A DNA stretch of 64,000 nucleotides, taken from an uncultured Gemmatimonadota bacterium (GTDB lineage Bacteria > Gemmatimonadota > Gemmatimonadetes > Palauibacterales > Palauibacteraceae). The notes beneath the pieces were generated by a model. It searched no databases. It saw only the letters and a program-made list of their open reading frames with translations, and was not told the DNA's origin. The stretch lies in NCBI GenBank assembly GCA_913043255.1, contig CAJWLK010000002.1, positions 186,001-250,000 of the forward strand, read 5' to 3'. The translations under genes and the position numbers were made by a program. Each line of letters starts with the position of its first letter. The first letter of the stretch is position 1. This document shows, one piece after another, positions 8,566-18,317 of the stretch.

Positions 8566-10292
8566 ATCATCGCCTGAGCTATGGCAGCATCGTCAGGCGT
8601 TCTCACTTGAACCGCGTCCTCTATTTCCTGGGCAATCTTGCGCGACGACCACCCCAGTTCTGTCCCCATCACATTAGCTACGCGTTGGGCTGCGACCGAT
8701 ATTTTATTTCTTGTCTCAAGACCAATCCGAGTTCGTCGGTACAACACATCCTCAACATGGAGGGCCAATTCATTTTGAACTGCGTATAGCACTTCAGCCA
8801 AAATGTGCGGCCTGTCTTCTAGAATCAGATGGCGAAGTTCAGGACGATGTTTCACGAGTTCGAGCACCCGATATGCTCGAGTCCCATATGCTCGAGTTAG
8901 GCGGTCCGCACTTACCCGCCCAACGCCAGAAGCATTAGCACGAGTTCGAACATCGGCACGAAGAGCATCGAGTGTATCGAACGTCCCTCCCGGCAAAGGA
9001 ATCTTCGCGGTGTCGACCTTGTGGGTAGGCGAGATGCCGGCACGACCAAGAAACCGTTGTAGACGATCGACTGTTTTTTCTGCCATGTGTCGGTGCGAGG
9101 TCAACTTGCCACCACTAAGCGTAAATACCCCTGTCGGCCCTTCGCGTATTTCAAACTCCCGTGACACAGTACCAGGTTCAGCCAAACCTTCCTCCGGTTG
9201 GACAAGCGGGCGCAAGCCGGCCCAAGCGCTGAGGACGTCCCCAGATCGAAGTTTCGCTTGAGGAAAAAGGCGATTGGTTGCCTCAAGTAGGTAAGCGATC
9301 TCAGTTGGCGTAGCAGCTACGTCCTCAGGTTTCCCGTCGTAGAATTCATCCGTGGTCCCGATAAGCGTCAGGTCCTCACGCCATGGAAGGACAAACATAA
9401 TGCGACCGTCTTGAGGAGCCTCAAAGATAAACGCGCCATCGTGCCCAACTCGATCACGTTTCACATGAATATGGGTACCGCGAGACGGGGTAATACGAAC
9501 GGTTGGTTCAGCTTCCGCACGCATCAGAGTTTGCTCGGCCCACGCACCGGTCGCATTCACGATTGCTAGGGTGTCGACATCAAACTTTTTTCCCCGCTCG
9601 CGATCTTCGACCACTACTCGGTGACCGGGCCAGTCTGAAGAGTCAATCGCACATACTTCCGCTCGGTTTGTGACAATAGCACCGGACTCCAGAGCGGCTA
9701 TCACGGTCATCATAACGAGTCGTGCATCATCAACTTGAGCATCAAAGTACCGTGCACCCCCCAAGAGCCCTTTTCTCCGGATACCCGGTTCACGTTTTAT
9801 TAATTCCTCCGGCTCAAACATCTGGTGCCGTTCGATATTGCGGAAGAATGACAATGCATCATAGAGCCACATGCCAGCATCAAGCTTGAGCTTACCTACA
9901 CGACTGTCCTCAAAGATGGGAAACGTAAATTCCAAGGGACGAACCAAGTGTGGTGCGATTCGGAGTAGGGTTCGTCGCTCTTGGCTCGCTTCAAACACCA
10001 AGTCGAACTCGAAGTTCTCAAGGTAGCGGAGTCCTCCATGTACGAGCCGGGATGAGCGGCTGCTAGTTCCGCATGCGAAATCAACAGCTTCGATGAGAGC
10101 AGTTCGAAATCCACGGCGCGCGGCATCCCGTGCCACGGCGGCACCGGAGATACCACCACCTATGACCAGGACATCAAAATCCCCAGTTGCTAACCCCTCA
10201 AGCTGCTGGACACGCGCGAGTGGGGTTCCATAGGAAGGCGTGTCGCGGCGCTTCACGTCATGGTGCGATGACGAGCTTTCCGAATACTCCAC
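8562..10292 (-). CDS. glpD: glycerol-3-phosphate dehydrogenase, FAD-dependent, aerobic type
   Basis: The protein has 576 residues. It oxidises sn-glycerol 3-phosphate to dihydroxyacetone phosphate and passes electrons to membrane quinone. The FAD motif VIGGGISGAAVARDAARRG lies at ~43-61, with SSRSSRLVHGGLRYLE and, near the C-terminus, the LTSHRHMAEKTVD segment and the C-terminal domain of the GlpD/GlpA family. The start is uncertain: the track start is a GTG overlapping the upstream oxidoreductase by 35 bases, and a second GTG at 10256 would nearly remove the overlap. No kinase (glpK) or facilitator (glpF) is nearby. Confidence 0.88.
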   Translation of the reverse strand: MEYSESSSSHHDVKRRDTPSYGTPLARVQQLEGLATGDFDVLVIGGGISGAAVARDAARRGFRTALIEAVDFACGTSSRSSRLVHGGLRYLENFEFDLVFEASQERRTLLRIAPHLVRPLEFTFPIFEDSRVGKLKLDAGMWLYDALSFFRNIERHQMFEPEELIKREPGIRRKGLLGGARYFDAQVDDARLVMMTVIAALESGAIVTNRAEVCAIDSSDWPGHRVVVEDRERGKKFDVDTLAIVNATGAWAEQTLMRAEAEPTVRITPSRGTHIHVKRDRVGHDGAFIFEAPQDGRIMFVLPWREDLTLIGTTDEFYDGKPEDVAATPTEIAYLLEATNRLFPQAKLRSGDVLSAWAGLRPLVQPEEGLAEPGTVSREFEIREGPTGVFTLSGGKLTSHRHMAEKTVDRLQRFLGRAGISPTHKVDTAKIPLPGGTFDTLDALRADVRTRANASGVGRVSADRLTRAYGTRAYRVLELVKHRPELRHLILEDRPHILAEVLYAVQNELALHVEDVLYRRTRIGLETRNKISVAAQRVANVMGTELGWSSRKIAQEIEDAVQVRTPDDAAIAQAMI

Positions 10293-11286
10293 CTGCCTCT
10301 AGGCGCTCATGCGCCTCTTTCACCTGTCCCAGAGACCAAACCGCATCGATCACAGGATGAAGTTCTCCCCGAACCACAAGGTCCATAACTCGCTCAAACT
10401 CCGCTTGTGTTGCCATAGTGGAGCCCATGATTTTTGTTTGGCTCCAGAACAATCTGGCGATGTTTACATGGCCTCCAGGCCCGGTCGTAGCTCCGTACAC
10501 AACCATACGTCCGAGACGTGATAGCGCCCTTATGCAGTTTTCCCACGTGGCCTCACCTACACTATCGAGTACCAGGTCGACTCCACGCTTACCCGTTTCT
10601 TTCCAAACACGCTTTGAAAAATCCTCTTCCAAACGGTCGATTACCAGATCTGCCCCAAGTCGTTGAACACGCGCCATATTTTCCGGGCCGCTCGTAACCG
10701 CAAAAACCCGAGCTCCAAAATGTTTCGAGATCTGAATCGCAGCAGTCGACACTCCCCCCGAAGCTCCCGTAACTAGTACGGTTTCTCCTGGCTGGAGGCC
10801 TCCCTGGGTAACTAGCCCACGCCATGCCGTCTGGTACACGAGAGCTGATGCCGCTGCTTTTTCGAATGGGAATTCTTCTGGTATCCGGTAGAGGCTTGTG
10901 ACCGGCACCACGGCCAATTCCGCAAAACCTCCAGCCACATGCTCACCCAATATCTGGTATGAGACACACAGTGGATGCTGTCCCCGCTTGCACCACTCAC
11001 AGGTTCCGCACCACACGCCGGGGTTTACCACAACTCGATCCCCGGGCTCCCACCCGGTCACCTCGGGTCCTACCGTATCGATTACACCCGCCATATCGGA
11101 GCCCCCGATATGAGGCATTTCGAGTTTGAGCCCTGGAAGACCTCGACGCACCCAGAGGTCGAGGTGATTAAGGGAAGCCGCCTTAACCTCTACTCGAACT
11201 TCTCTCTCCCCGGGCTCTGGGTTCGGGCACTCGCCCACCTGGATAACTTCGGGGCCACCATGATCGTTGAAAAATGCAGCTTTCAT
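10258..11286 (-). CDS. medium-chain alcohol dehydrogenase/quinone oxidoreductase-like protein
   Basis: The protein has 342 residues and belongs to the MDR superfamily. It has the N-terminal GroES-like domain with four structural-zinc cysteines (CGTCEWCKRGQHPLC) and the Rossmann part with VTGASGGVSTAAIQ. The catalytic-zinc cysteine of alcohol dehydrogenases is replaced (SLNHLDLW), so a quinone-oxidoreductase or enoyl-reductase type reaction with NADPH is more likely than zinc alcohol oxidation. It overlaps the start of glpD, so the two are one unit with the lipoprotein behind. Substrate unknown. Confidence 0.8.
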   Translation of the reverse strand: MKAAFFNDHGGPEVIQVGECPNPEPGEREVRVEVKAASLNHLDLWVRRGLPGLKLEMPHIGGSDMAGVIDTVGPEVTGWEPGDRVVVNPGVWCGTCEWCKRGQHPLCVSYQILGEHVAGGFAELAVVPVTSLYRIPEEFPFEKAAASALVYQTAWRGLVTQGGLQPGETVLVTGASGGVSTAAIQISKHFGARVFAVTSGPENMARVQRLGADLVIDRLEEDFSKRVWKETGKRGVDLVLDSVGEATWENCIRALSRLGRMVVYGATTGPGGHVNIARLFWSQTKIMGSTMATQAEFERVMDLVVRGELHPVIDAVWSLGQVKEAHERLEAGGVFGKLVIAP

Positions 11287-11339
11287 AACTGAAACGTATG
11301 ATCGATTTGTGGTATATGCATACTCTGATCCGTTTTTTC

Positions 11340-11345
11340 TATAAT
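11340..11345 (+). promoter_or_regulatory. candidate -10 box upstream of the suf operon
   Basis: A perfect TATAAT lies 202 bases before the sufC start in the 260-base gap between the divergent oxidoreductase and suf genes. The -35 region 17 bases upstream is not a good TTGACA match. A possible promoter for the nine-gene suf run; weak evidence. Confidence 0.25.
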
Positions 11346-11546
11346 TAGTTGGATAACCATAGGCCCATTACATTGACTCTAGATGATACCGAGTCTCACC
11401 TAGAGTTGAAAGCCGGTTTCAACTATCTTATCGTAGCCTGCTGGAAATGGTAGAAATGGCAATCTGTTTCTTCACAGAACCCTGCGCACATCTCCAGGCC
11501 GGCAACCTCACGGTGACCGGCCTTTGCTAAAATAAGAGGACTATCA

Positions 11547-12320
11547 ATGTCAGCTCCCCTCCTGGTTATCCAAGACCTCCATGCCAAAGTGGCCGGTGAA
11601 GATCTTGAAATTCTTAATGGTGTAGACCTAACTGTGGAACACGGCCAAGTCCACGCGTTGATGGGTCCGAATGGATCAGGTAAGAGTACTCTCGCGAAGG
11701 TCATTGCAGGGCACCCGGGATATGAGGTTACCAAAGGTGAGATCTTACTGAACGGTGAGGCTCTCCTTGATCTTGAACCAGATGAGAGGAGCCGGGCTGG
11801 CGTTTTTCTTGCTTTTCAGTATCCGGCCGAGGTCCCAGGGGTTTCGATTGCCAACTTCCTCCGAACAGCGATGAACGCTCGCGTCGGTGACGAAGATGAA
11901 ATGGACATCTTCGCGTTTCAAGAACGGCTAACGGAAAAGATGGAACTGCTCAAGGTGGACGAAGGTTTTGCAAGTCGGTATTTGAACGACGGGTTTTCGG
12001 GGGGCGAGAAAAAAAGAAATGAAGTCCTCCAAATGGCGGTTCTGGAGCCAGCCCTCGCAGTTCTCGATGAAACTGACAGCGGCCTCGACATCGATGCACT
12101 CAAGATTGTGGCAAACGGCGTGAACACCCTGTCATCAGAGGATGCATCTTTGGGAGTACTGCTAATAACCCACTATCAACGGATCCTCACTTACATCAAC
12201 GCCGATCACGTACATGTGATGATCGGAGGGAGAATCGTCGAGAGTGCCGGCCCCGAACTCGCCAACAAGCTTGAGGCCAAAGGATATGACTGGTTGCATC
12301 AGGCAGCGGCCACGGTTTAA
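11547..12320 (+). CDS. sufC: Fe-S cluster assembly ATPase SufC
   Basis: This ABC-type ATPase has 257 residues. It shows Walker A GPNGSGKST at residues 40-48, the signature FSGGEKKRNEVLQ, and Walker B ending in LDETDSGLDIDAL, the SufC version with Glu-Thr. It powers the SufBCD scaffold that builds and passes on Fe-S clusters in the cytoplasm. AAGAGGA precedes the ATG. It heads the operon sufC-sufB-sufD-Rieske-sufS-sufU, ahead of sufB. The order C-B-D differs from the E. coli order A-B-C-D-S-E. Confidence 0.96.
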   Translation: MSAPLLVIQDLHAKVAGEDLEILNGVDLTVEHGQVHALMGPNGSGKSTLAKVIAGHPGYEVTKGEILLNGEALLDLEPDERSRAGVFLAFQYPAEVPGVSIANFLRTAMNARVGDEDEMDIFAFQERLTEKMELLKVDEGFASRYLNDGFSGGEKKRNEVLQMAVLEPALAVLDETDSGLDIDALKIVANGVNTLSSEDASLGVLLITHYQRILTYINADHVHVMIGGRIVESAGPELANKLEAKGYDWLHQAAATV

Positions 12321-12389
12321 CCCAATTAAAACCAGCCATAGGCTGGAGCCAAATAAATTTCAAGCAGCCTTAGGAAAGAGAAGAGCAAG

Positions 12390-13805
12390 ATGCCTCAGAA
12401 TGAGACCATTAAAGAACTCGGGCTCGATGAGTACAAGTACGATTTTGTCACTGACGACAAACCAGTATTTCGAGCCGTCCCGGGCCTATCCGAGGAAATT
12501 GTGCGACAAATTTCTGCCCATAAAGAAGAGCCAGAGTGGATGCTTGAATTCCGGCTTAAGGCCTACGAAATCTACGAATCGAAGCCTATGCCTGAGTGGG
12601 GTGGCGATCTCTCAACACTCGAAGCAACGCTTGATAACATCTATTTCTACCTCAAACCACAGGACCAGATGGAGCGTTCTTGGGATGATGTTCCACAGGA
12701 AATCAAAGATACGTTTGATAAGCTTGGAATCCCGGAAGCGGAGCGGAAAGCACTAGCAGGGGTTGGGGCACAATACGAGTCTGAAATGGTTTATCACTCC
12801 CTCAAGGAACAGTGGGAAGAACAAGGAGTGATCTTTGACTCAATTGAAGATGGTCTCCGTAACCACCCCGACCTGTTTAAGCAGTATTTCGCCACAGTCA
12901 TTCCACAAGCTGACAACAAATTCTCGGCACTTAATTCAGCTGTGTGGTCCGGAGGTTCATTTGTCTATATCCCAAAAGGGGTCAAGGTCGAAATACCACT
13001 CCAAGCGTACTTCCGTGTCAACTCCGAACGCATGGGCCAGTTTGAGAGAACGTTAATAATCGTGGATGAGGGAGCAGATGCACACTATGTAGAAGGGTGC
13101 ACAGCTCCTGTTTATACGACGGAGTCGTTTCACTCAGGTGTGATTGAGATCATCGTCAAAAAGGGGGGGAATTTCCGGTATACAACCATCCAAAACTGGT
13201 CGAACAACATGTACAACCTGGTCACGCAACGGGCCATGGTTCACGAAGATGCAAAAATGGAATGGCTTGACGGAAACCTCGGTTCGAAACTCACAATGAA
13301 GTACCCATCATGTTATCTCGTGGGAGAGGGCGCCCACGGCGAGATTTTATCGATCGCGTACGCGGGAGATGGTCAGCACCAAGACACCGGAGGAAAGGTG
13401 GTTCATGCGGCTCCTCACACGACATCTCAGATCACGTCAAAGTCGATCTCGAGGGGTGAGGGTCGAGCGTCGTACCGGGGCCTCTGCAAAGTTTATGATG
13501 GTGCATTAGATGCAAAATCAAACGTTGAGTGCGATGCGCTACTGCTCGATGAAACATCACGAACAGACACTTATCCATACATCGAAATTGATGAAAACAC
13601 AGCCTCTATTGGGCATGAAGCCACAGTGTCGAAGGTTGGCGACGAACAGATTTTTTATCTCATGAGTCGAGGGCTTGATGAAGCGGAGGCGATGGCGATG
13701 ATCGTACGCGGATTTATCGAACCAGTCGCCAAAGAGTTGCCTCTTGAGTACGCGATTGAACTGAATCGGTTGATTGAACTCGAAATGGAAGGGTCCGTCG
13801 GCTGA
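12390..13805 (+). CDS. sufB: Fe-S cluster scaffold protein SufB
   Basis: The protein has 471 residues and the beta-helix fold family shared with SufD. It is the main scaffold of the SufBCD complex. Family landmarks include [14 protein letters not shown], the segment [11 protein letters not shown] with the conserved cysteine, and the C-terminal [20 protein letters not shown]. It receives persulfide sulfur from SufS/SufU. It lies 69 bases after sufC and 61 bases before sufD. A purine-rich AGGAAAGAGAAGAG run serves as ribosome site. Confidence 0.96.
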   Translation: MPQNETIKELGLDEYKYDFVTDDKPVFRAVPGLSEEIVRQISAHKEEPEWMLEFRLKAYEIYESKPMPEWGGDLSTLEATLDNIYFYLKPQDQMERSWDDVPQEIKDTFDKLGIPEAERKALAGVGAQYESEMVYHSLKEQWEEQGVIFDSIEDGLRNHPDLFKQYFATVIPQADNKFSALNSAVWSGGSFVYIPKGVKVEIPLQAYFRVNSERMGQFERTLIIVDEGADAHYVEGCTAPVYTTESFHSGVIEIIVKKGGNFRYTTIQNWSNNMYNLVTQRAMVHEDAKMEWLDGNLGSKLTMKYPSCYLVGEGAHGEILSIAYAGDGQHQDTGGKVVHAAPHTTSQITSKSISRGEGRASYRGLCKVYDGALDAKSNVECDALLLDETSRTDTYPYIEIDENTASIGHEATVSKVGDEQIFYLMSRGLDEAEAMAMIVRGFIEPVAKELPLEYAIELNRLIELEMEGSVG

Positions 13806-13866
13806 TCTTCGGAACCTTGCAACTAAACGGCGTACCACTCCACGAAATAGAGGGAGACTAGAAGTC

Positions 13867-15201
13867 TTGAACAATACAACGGCGGCGGCGAGAACCGACG
13901 CTGTCTTACCTAAATGGAATTTTGCGCAGTTTGCTAGTGAGCTCACCGAACCTGCTCCGCTCACTTCTGCTCGGAAGGCAGCCTGGAAGCGATATTCGGA
14001 ATTACCCTTCCCCACCCGTAAAGTGGAAGAGTGGCGGTATACAGACATTTCAACGATCGATTTTGAGCTGCTGACTCCGGCAATACGGACAGAAGAGATT
14101 GATGAGGAGTTACCAGCTGACGTTCGAGAAATCTTGTCCCAGTCAGGGGACCGAGCGGGGGTGGTCGTATATCAAGACGGATGCGTGGTGCACGTTGAAC
14201 TTGACCAAGTGCTCGCCGATGCAGGCGTTATCCTGTGCTCTCTCGCTCAAGCCGCCGAAAACCATCCTGAACTACTTCAACAAGCACTGTTTGAGACGAG
14301 ACCAAGCACAGCAGAAGAGAAATTGTGGACCCTCCACCTTGCAATATTGAGTGGCGGGTATCTACTACATGTGCCTCCGGGAGTGGAACTGCCGGCACCA
14401 ATTCACACATTCAACACCCTCAAAACTCCTGGCCTCCTCACATCAACACATTCATTGATTATGATGGAGAAAAGCGCACGTGCGGCGGTGATAGAGGAAT
14501 TCATATCTGAAGACCTTGATGAACAAACCGTATCACTGCACGGAGCAAGCGTCCATTGCAAGGATAGTGCGGGCATCGAATATGTCACGGTACAGCAATA
14601 CGGGAGGGGGGTTGCCCACTTTTCCACCCAACACACCGTGGCCCACCACAACGCGAAATCCATCACCTTTAATGTAGGACTCGGTGCGGATTTATCGCGC
14701 GCAGATGTGACGAGTCGACTCTTGGGTCCAGGCAGTGATAGTGAGATGCTTGCACTCTGGTTCGGTGATGCCCAGCAACATTTCGATCATCACACCCTTC
14801 AACATCACAAAGCACCACACGCGCACAGTGACCTGTTATTTAAAGGTGCGCTCACTGATAAGGCATCAAGCGTGTTTCGCGGTCTGATCCAGGTCGACGT
14901 GGGAGCTCAGCTCACAGACGCCTATCAGACTAACCGAAACCTGCTGTTGAGCGAAGGGTCCCATGCTACAGCACTTCCGAACCTCGAGATCGAAGCTGAT
15001 GATGTCCGCTGCTCGCATGGAGCGACAATCGGACAAGTGGACAACACACAACTTTTCTATCTCATGAGTCGAGGCCTTACACAACGGCAGGCAGAACGTC
15101 TACTGGTATTCGGTTTCTTCGATGAAGTTCTGGGTCGCTTACCGATGGCCGGAGTTCGCGAACGGATACGAGGGGCTATCGAGGAGAAAATCGGCCTATG
15201 A
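13867..15201 (+). CDS. sufD: Fe-S cluster assembly protein SufD
   Basis: The product has about 444 residues and is the SufB paralogue that completes the SufBC2D scaffold. The N-terminal helical segment WKRYSELPFPTRKVEEWRYTD is typical of SufD. The C-terminal half carries HSDLLFKGALTDKASSVFRG and [23 protein letters not shown] prefer the TTG at 13867, which follows GAGGGAGA, over the track start at 13774 inside sufB. The start is not certain. The stop overlaps the Rieske gene by four bases. Confidence 0.93.
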   Translation: MNNTTAAARTDAVLPKWNFAQFASELTEPAPLTSARKAAWKRYSELPFPTRKVEEWRYTDISTIDFELLTPAIRTEEIDEELPADVREILSQSGDRAGVVVYQDGCVVHVELDQVLADAGVILCSLAQAAENHPELLQQALFETRPSTAEEKLWTLHLAILSGGYLLHVPPGVELPAPIHTFNTLKTPGLLTSTHSLIMMEKSARAAVIEEFISEDLDEQTVSLHGASVHCKDSAGIEYVTVQQYGRGVAHFSTQHTVAHHNAKSITFNVGLGADLSRADVTSRLLGPGSDSEMLALWFGDAQQHFDHHTLQHHKAPHAHSDLLFKGALTDKASSVFRGLIQVDVGAQLTDAYQTNRNLLLSEGSHATALPNLEIEADDVRCSHGATIGQVDNTQLFYLMSRGLTQRQAERLLVFGFFDEVLGRLPMAGVRERIRGAIEEKIGL

Positions 15202-15518
15202 GCGGATTTGTCACTGTCGCAAAATTAAACGATCTGCCCGAGAATGACCTAAAGGGCTTGATAGTGGATGGCGTTGCTATCGTTCTTATCAATCGCGACG
15301 GTGTCATATACGCGCTCGAGGACAGTTGCTCACATGAAGAGTTCCCTCTGTCGGCAGGAGACTTGGTCGGGTGTGAGATCACCTGTTCGCTTCATGGAGC
15401 CCGATTCGACATTGAGACGGGAGTGCCTCGGGCTTTACCCGCGGTATTACCAGTTAGAACGTTCGAGGTGCAGGTCGAGGGAGATGACATCAAGGTCAAC
15501 CTCACTGAAGCAGCTTAG
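15198..15518 (+). CDS. Rieske-type [2Fe-2S] ferredoxin
   Basis: The protein has 106 residues. The Rieske ligands are all present: C44-x-H46 (CSHEEFP) and C63-x-x-H66 (CSLHG). It resembles the ferredoxins of aromatic-ring dioxygenases and the small Rieske proteins often found inside suf operons of non-enteric bacteria. It could be an electron donor for cluster assembly or an early client of the system. It overlaps sufD by ATGA and precedes sufS, so it is a full operon member. No membrane anchor, so cytoplasmic. Confidence 0.9.
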   Translation: MSGFVTVAKLNDLPENDLKGLIVDGVAIVLINRDGVIYALEDSCSHEEFPLSAGDLVGCEITCSLHGARFDIETGVPRALPAVLPVRTFEVQVEGDDIKVNLTEAA

Positions 15519-15575
15519 CCTGTAACGCACCAAGAACCGACCAAAGAAACCAGTCCAATTCGATCCAGTGTAGCG

Positions 15576-16880
15576 ATGGAAACCAATCAATCGGAAAATC
15601 AGGTCTCTATCAGCGATAGCCAAGCTATCGAAGAAGCACTCAACGAATCGACCAACCCAGATTTTCAGGTGATTCGCGATCAATTCCCAATTCTGCGCCG
15701 TAACATTAACGGACACCCGCTCGTCTACCTTGATAGTGCGGCCAGTTCACAAAAACCTCTCCGTGTCCTTGAGAGGATCGACCGTTATCTGCGAGAACAG
15801 CATGCTAACGTGCACCGGGGTGTTCACTCATTGAGTATCGAGGCAACCGACGCGTACGAGGAAGCTCGGAACACGATTGCAGTTCATGTGGGAGCGGCTG
15901 ATTCGAGCGAAATCGTGTTTACCCGAGGTACTACCGAATCCATCAACCTTGTCGCTTCAAGTTGGGGAGACACCTTCGTAAAAGAGGGAGATGAAATCAT
16001 CCTCACAAAGATGGAGCATCATTCAAACATTGTACCGTGGCAAATCCTTGCCGAACGTACGGGAGCGCGACTGAACTACGTTGATGTCACGGCCGACGGC
16101 CGTCTCGATATGAATGACCTAGATCGACTACTCGAACGCAGACCTAAGCTGGTTTCTTTTACACATGTATCGAACGGTATGGGTACGTTAAATCCCGTCA
16201 TCGACATCGTTGAACGGGCCCATGCTGTTGGAGCTTTGACCCTCATAGACGGGGCTCAAGCGGCACCTCATCTTCAGATCAACGTAGAAGAACTAGGCTG
16301 CGACTTCTACGCCTTCAGTGCCCATAAAATGTGCGGACCAACTGGTGTGGGAGCATTGTGGGGACGTCGGGATTTGTTTGAAATAATGCCGCCGTATCAG
16401 AGCGGCGGAGAGATGATATCAGAAGTTACGCTCGAAGGTTCTAGGTGGGCAGAAGTCCCCCACAAGTTTGAGGCTGGCACACCCAACATTTCAGGCGTCG
16501 TTGGTTTTGGGGAAGCTGTCCAATTCCTAAACGATGTCGGATTGGACACCATTGCTGTCCACGAAAACAGTCTCAAAAAGTACGCACTAGAACGATTGAC
16601 GGCTGTCGAAGGCCTGACCCTCTATGGCCCACGAGAAGAACGCACGTCGGTCTTCTCGTTTACATACGGGGATATTCACCCACACGACCTATCGACCATT
16701 CTTGACCAAAATGGAATCGCCATCCGTGCTGGACACCATTGTAACCAACCGCTTATGGATCATTTTGGCATCAGTGCAACGGCCCGTGCCAGTTTTTACC
16801 TCTACAATACACACAACGAAGTTGATGCACTTTGTGAGGGGCTTCAGATGGCGGCCAAAGTCTTCGGCGGAATAGCCTGA
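15576..16880 (+). CDS. sufS: cysteine desulfurase SufS
   Basis: The protein has 434 residues and is a class-II NifS-like PLP enzyme. It takes sulfur from cysteine as a persulfide for Fe-S assembly. The PLP lysine lies in FSAHKMCGPTG, and the active cysteine in IRAGHHCNQPLM near residue 390. An N-terminal extension of ~30 polar residues precedes the usual start of the fold (IRDQFPILRR), and the ribosome site before the ATG is weak, so a later start cannot be excluded. It is paired with sufU four bases downstream. Confidence 0.95.
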   Translation: METNQSENQVSISDSQAIEEALNESTNPDFQVIRDQFPILRRNINGHPLVYLDSAASSQKPLRVLERIDRYLREQHANVHRGVHSLSIEATDAYEEARNTIAVHVGAADSSEIVFTRGTTESINLVASSWGDTFVKEGDEIILTKMEHHSNIVPWQILAERTGARLNYVDVTADGRLDMNDLDRLLERRPKLVSFTHVSNGMGTLNPVIDIVERAHAVGALTLIDGAQAAPHLQINVEELGCDFYAFSAHKMCGPTGVGALWGRRDLFEIMPPYQSGGEMISEVTLEGSRWAEVPHKFEAGTPNISGVVGFGEAVQFLNDVGLDTIAVHENSLKKYALERLTAVEGLTLYGPREERTSVFSFTYGDIHPHDLSTILDQNGIAIRAGHHCNQPLMDHFGISATARASFYLYNTHNEVDALCEGLQMAAKVFGGIA

Positions 16881-16883
16881 CTC

Positions 16884-17375
16884 ATGACTGACCCACAGAA
16901 TCCTGCGCGAACAGACCGAGAGATCCCATCTACACTAAACACGCTTTACCGGGAGTTGATTCTCGACCACTACCGTAAACCTCGAAATAAACGTGCCCTC
17001 GACGATGCCACCCACGCTATCACCATGAACAATCCACTCTGTGGAGACGTTATCGAATTGCTCCTGAGAGTGGAGGACGGGCGAATTGCCGAGGCATGCT
17101 TTTTAGGTCGCGGTTGTTCGATCAGCCAAGCATCCGCGTCAATGCTCACTGGCCGAGTACGGAATAAAACACCTGAGGAAGTGCTTGAGTTATCGAAAAA
17201 GTTCACACAACTGTTGCATGGCGATGAATCATTGCTGTCCGATTCAGACTTAGGAGATCTGCGTGCACTGGCGGGAGTCTCAAAGTTTCCAGTCCGAATC
17301 AAATGTGCACTGCTCGGGTGGAATTGCCTCGACGAGCTTACCGAGGGTGAGGTGCTACCCGCCGAATCACCCTAA
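16884..17375 (+). CDS. sufU: sulfur transfer protein SufU
   Basis: The protein has 163 residues and the IscU-like fold. The three ligand cysteines are C53 (NPLCGD), C78 (GCSIS) and C141 (KCALLGW), with D55. In SufU these bind zinc and accept persulfide from SufS. The insert between the second and third cysteine typical of SufU versus IscU is present. It follows sufS by three bases. There is no sufE in the window, which agrees with the SufS/SufU type of system. Confidence 0.93.
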   Translation: MTDPQNPARTDREIPSTLNTLYRELILDHYRKPRNKRALDDATHAITMNNPLCGDVIELLLRVEDGRIAEACFLGRGCSISQASASMLTGRVRNKTPEEVLELSKKFTQLLHGDESLLSDSDLGDLRALAGVSKFPVRIKCALLGWNCLDELTEGEVLPAESP

Positions 17376-17393
17376 AAGTAGATCGGTGCAACT

Positions 17394-18317
17394 TTGGTAA
17401 AAAACGATGAGCCCGCCATTGCTTCTTCTCCTTTTCTCTCGGGTCGAGTTCTAAAGATTGCAGGTGGCATCTACGATGTAGACACATCCGACGGTCTTCG
17501 CCGGGCTTCATTAAGGGGTCGTGTGAAGCAGACAGACTCCCGAATCGTATCCGTGGGAGACCTTGTAGAGCTTGAATCCACTTCCGACGAACCACGTATT
17601 GCCAAACTCCTTCCTCGTAAGAGTGCTCTCACACGTCATGGCGTTGCTAAACGCCGAGAACAGGTCATTGTGGCTAACGTGGATCAAGTGATGGTAGTGG
17701 CGGCCGACCGGTCCCCAAACCCAGACATATTCATGATCGATCGACTATTTGCCCTTGCCACATTAAGTGAAATTGAGAGTTGTCTTGTGGTCAATAAGAT
17801 CGACTTGTCTGATACCTTCTCCCACGAGATTGAGGTTTACGAAAAAGTTGGATTCAACATTTTTCGGACAAGCGCTCATTCGGGCGACGGCCTGGAGGAC
17901 TTAAGCAAACGGCTGGAGGGACGCATCACTGTTCTTACAGGACAATCTGGGGTCGGGAAATCGAGCCTTCTCAATGTTTTGATTCCTGGGCTTGATCTCC
18001 GCGTCGGTAAAATTAGTGAGCGAAAAGGCCGTGGACGCCACACGACGGTTTCTTCCGCACTGTATCCGTATCCACAGGGAGGATATGTAGCCGATACACC
18101 TGGTCTCCAGTACGTGGCTTTGTGGAATATTGATCCAAGTGATGTGGTAGATGGTTTCTCGGAAATTGCCATAATAGGTCAAGACTGCCGATTTGCAGAT
18201 TGTCGACACCGTTCTGAACCTGACTGTGCGGTTTGTCAGAATGTAGAAAACGGAAACATTGAAACCCACCGATACAAGAGTTACCTCGCACTCCTGAGCG
18301 AATCGGAGAACCAGTGA
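17394..18317 (+). CDS. rsgA: ribosome small-subunit GTPase RsgA
   Basis: The protein has 307 residues and is a circularly permuted GTPase that acts in late 30S assembly. It has an N-terminal OB domain, then the motif order G4 (VVNKID), G1 (GQSGVGKSSLLN), G3 (DTPG). The C-terminal zinc site is CRFADCRH with the later EPDC. The start is a TTG with a weak ribosome site. Its GTGA stop overlaps the start of the NUDIX gene. Its place behind sufU suggests readthrough from the suf operon, not a shared function. Confidence 0.93.
   Translation: MVKNDEPAIASSPFLSGRVLKIAGGIYDVDTSDGLRRASLRGRVKQTDSRIVSVGDLVELESTSDEPRIAKLLPRKSALTRHGVAKRREQVIVANVDQVMVVAADRSPNPDIFMIDRLFALATLSEIESCLVVNKIDLSDTFSHEIEVYEKVGFNIFRTSAHSGDGLEDLSKRLEGRITVLTGQSGVGKSSLLNVLIPGLDLRVGKISERKGRGRHTTVSSALYPYPQGGYVADTPGLQYVALWNIDPSDVVDGFSEIAIIGQDCRFADCRHRSEPDCAVCQNVENGNIETHRYKSYLALLSESENQ

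Noticed and set aside
8870-8903. Short tandem duplication (ATATGCTCGAGT twice) in glpD
   Set aside because: It encodes two similar Arg-Ala-Tyr turns inside the conserved protein, so it looks like ordinary coding sequence.
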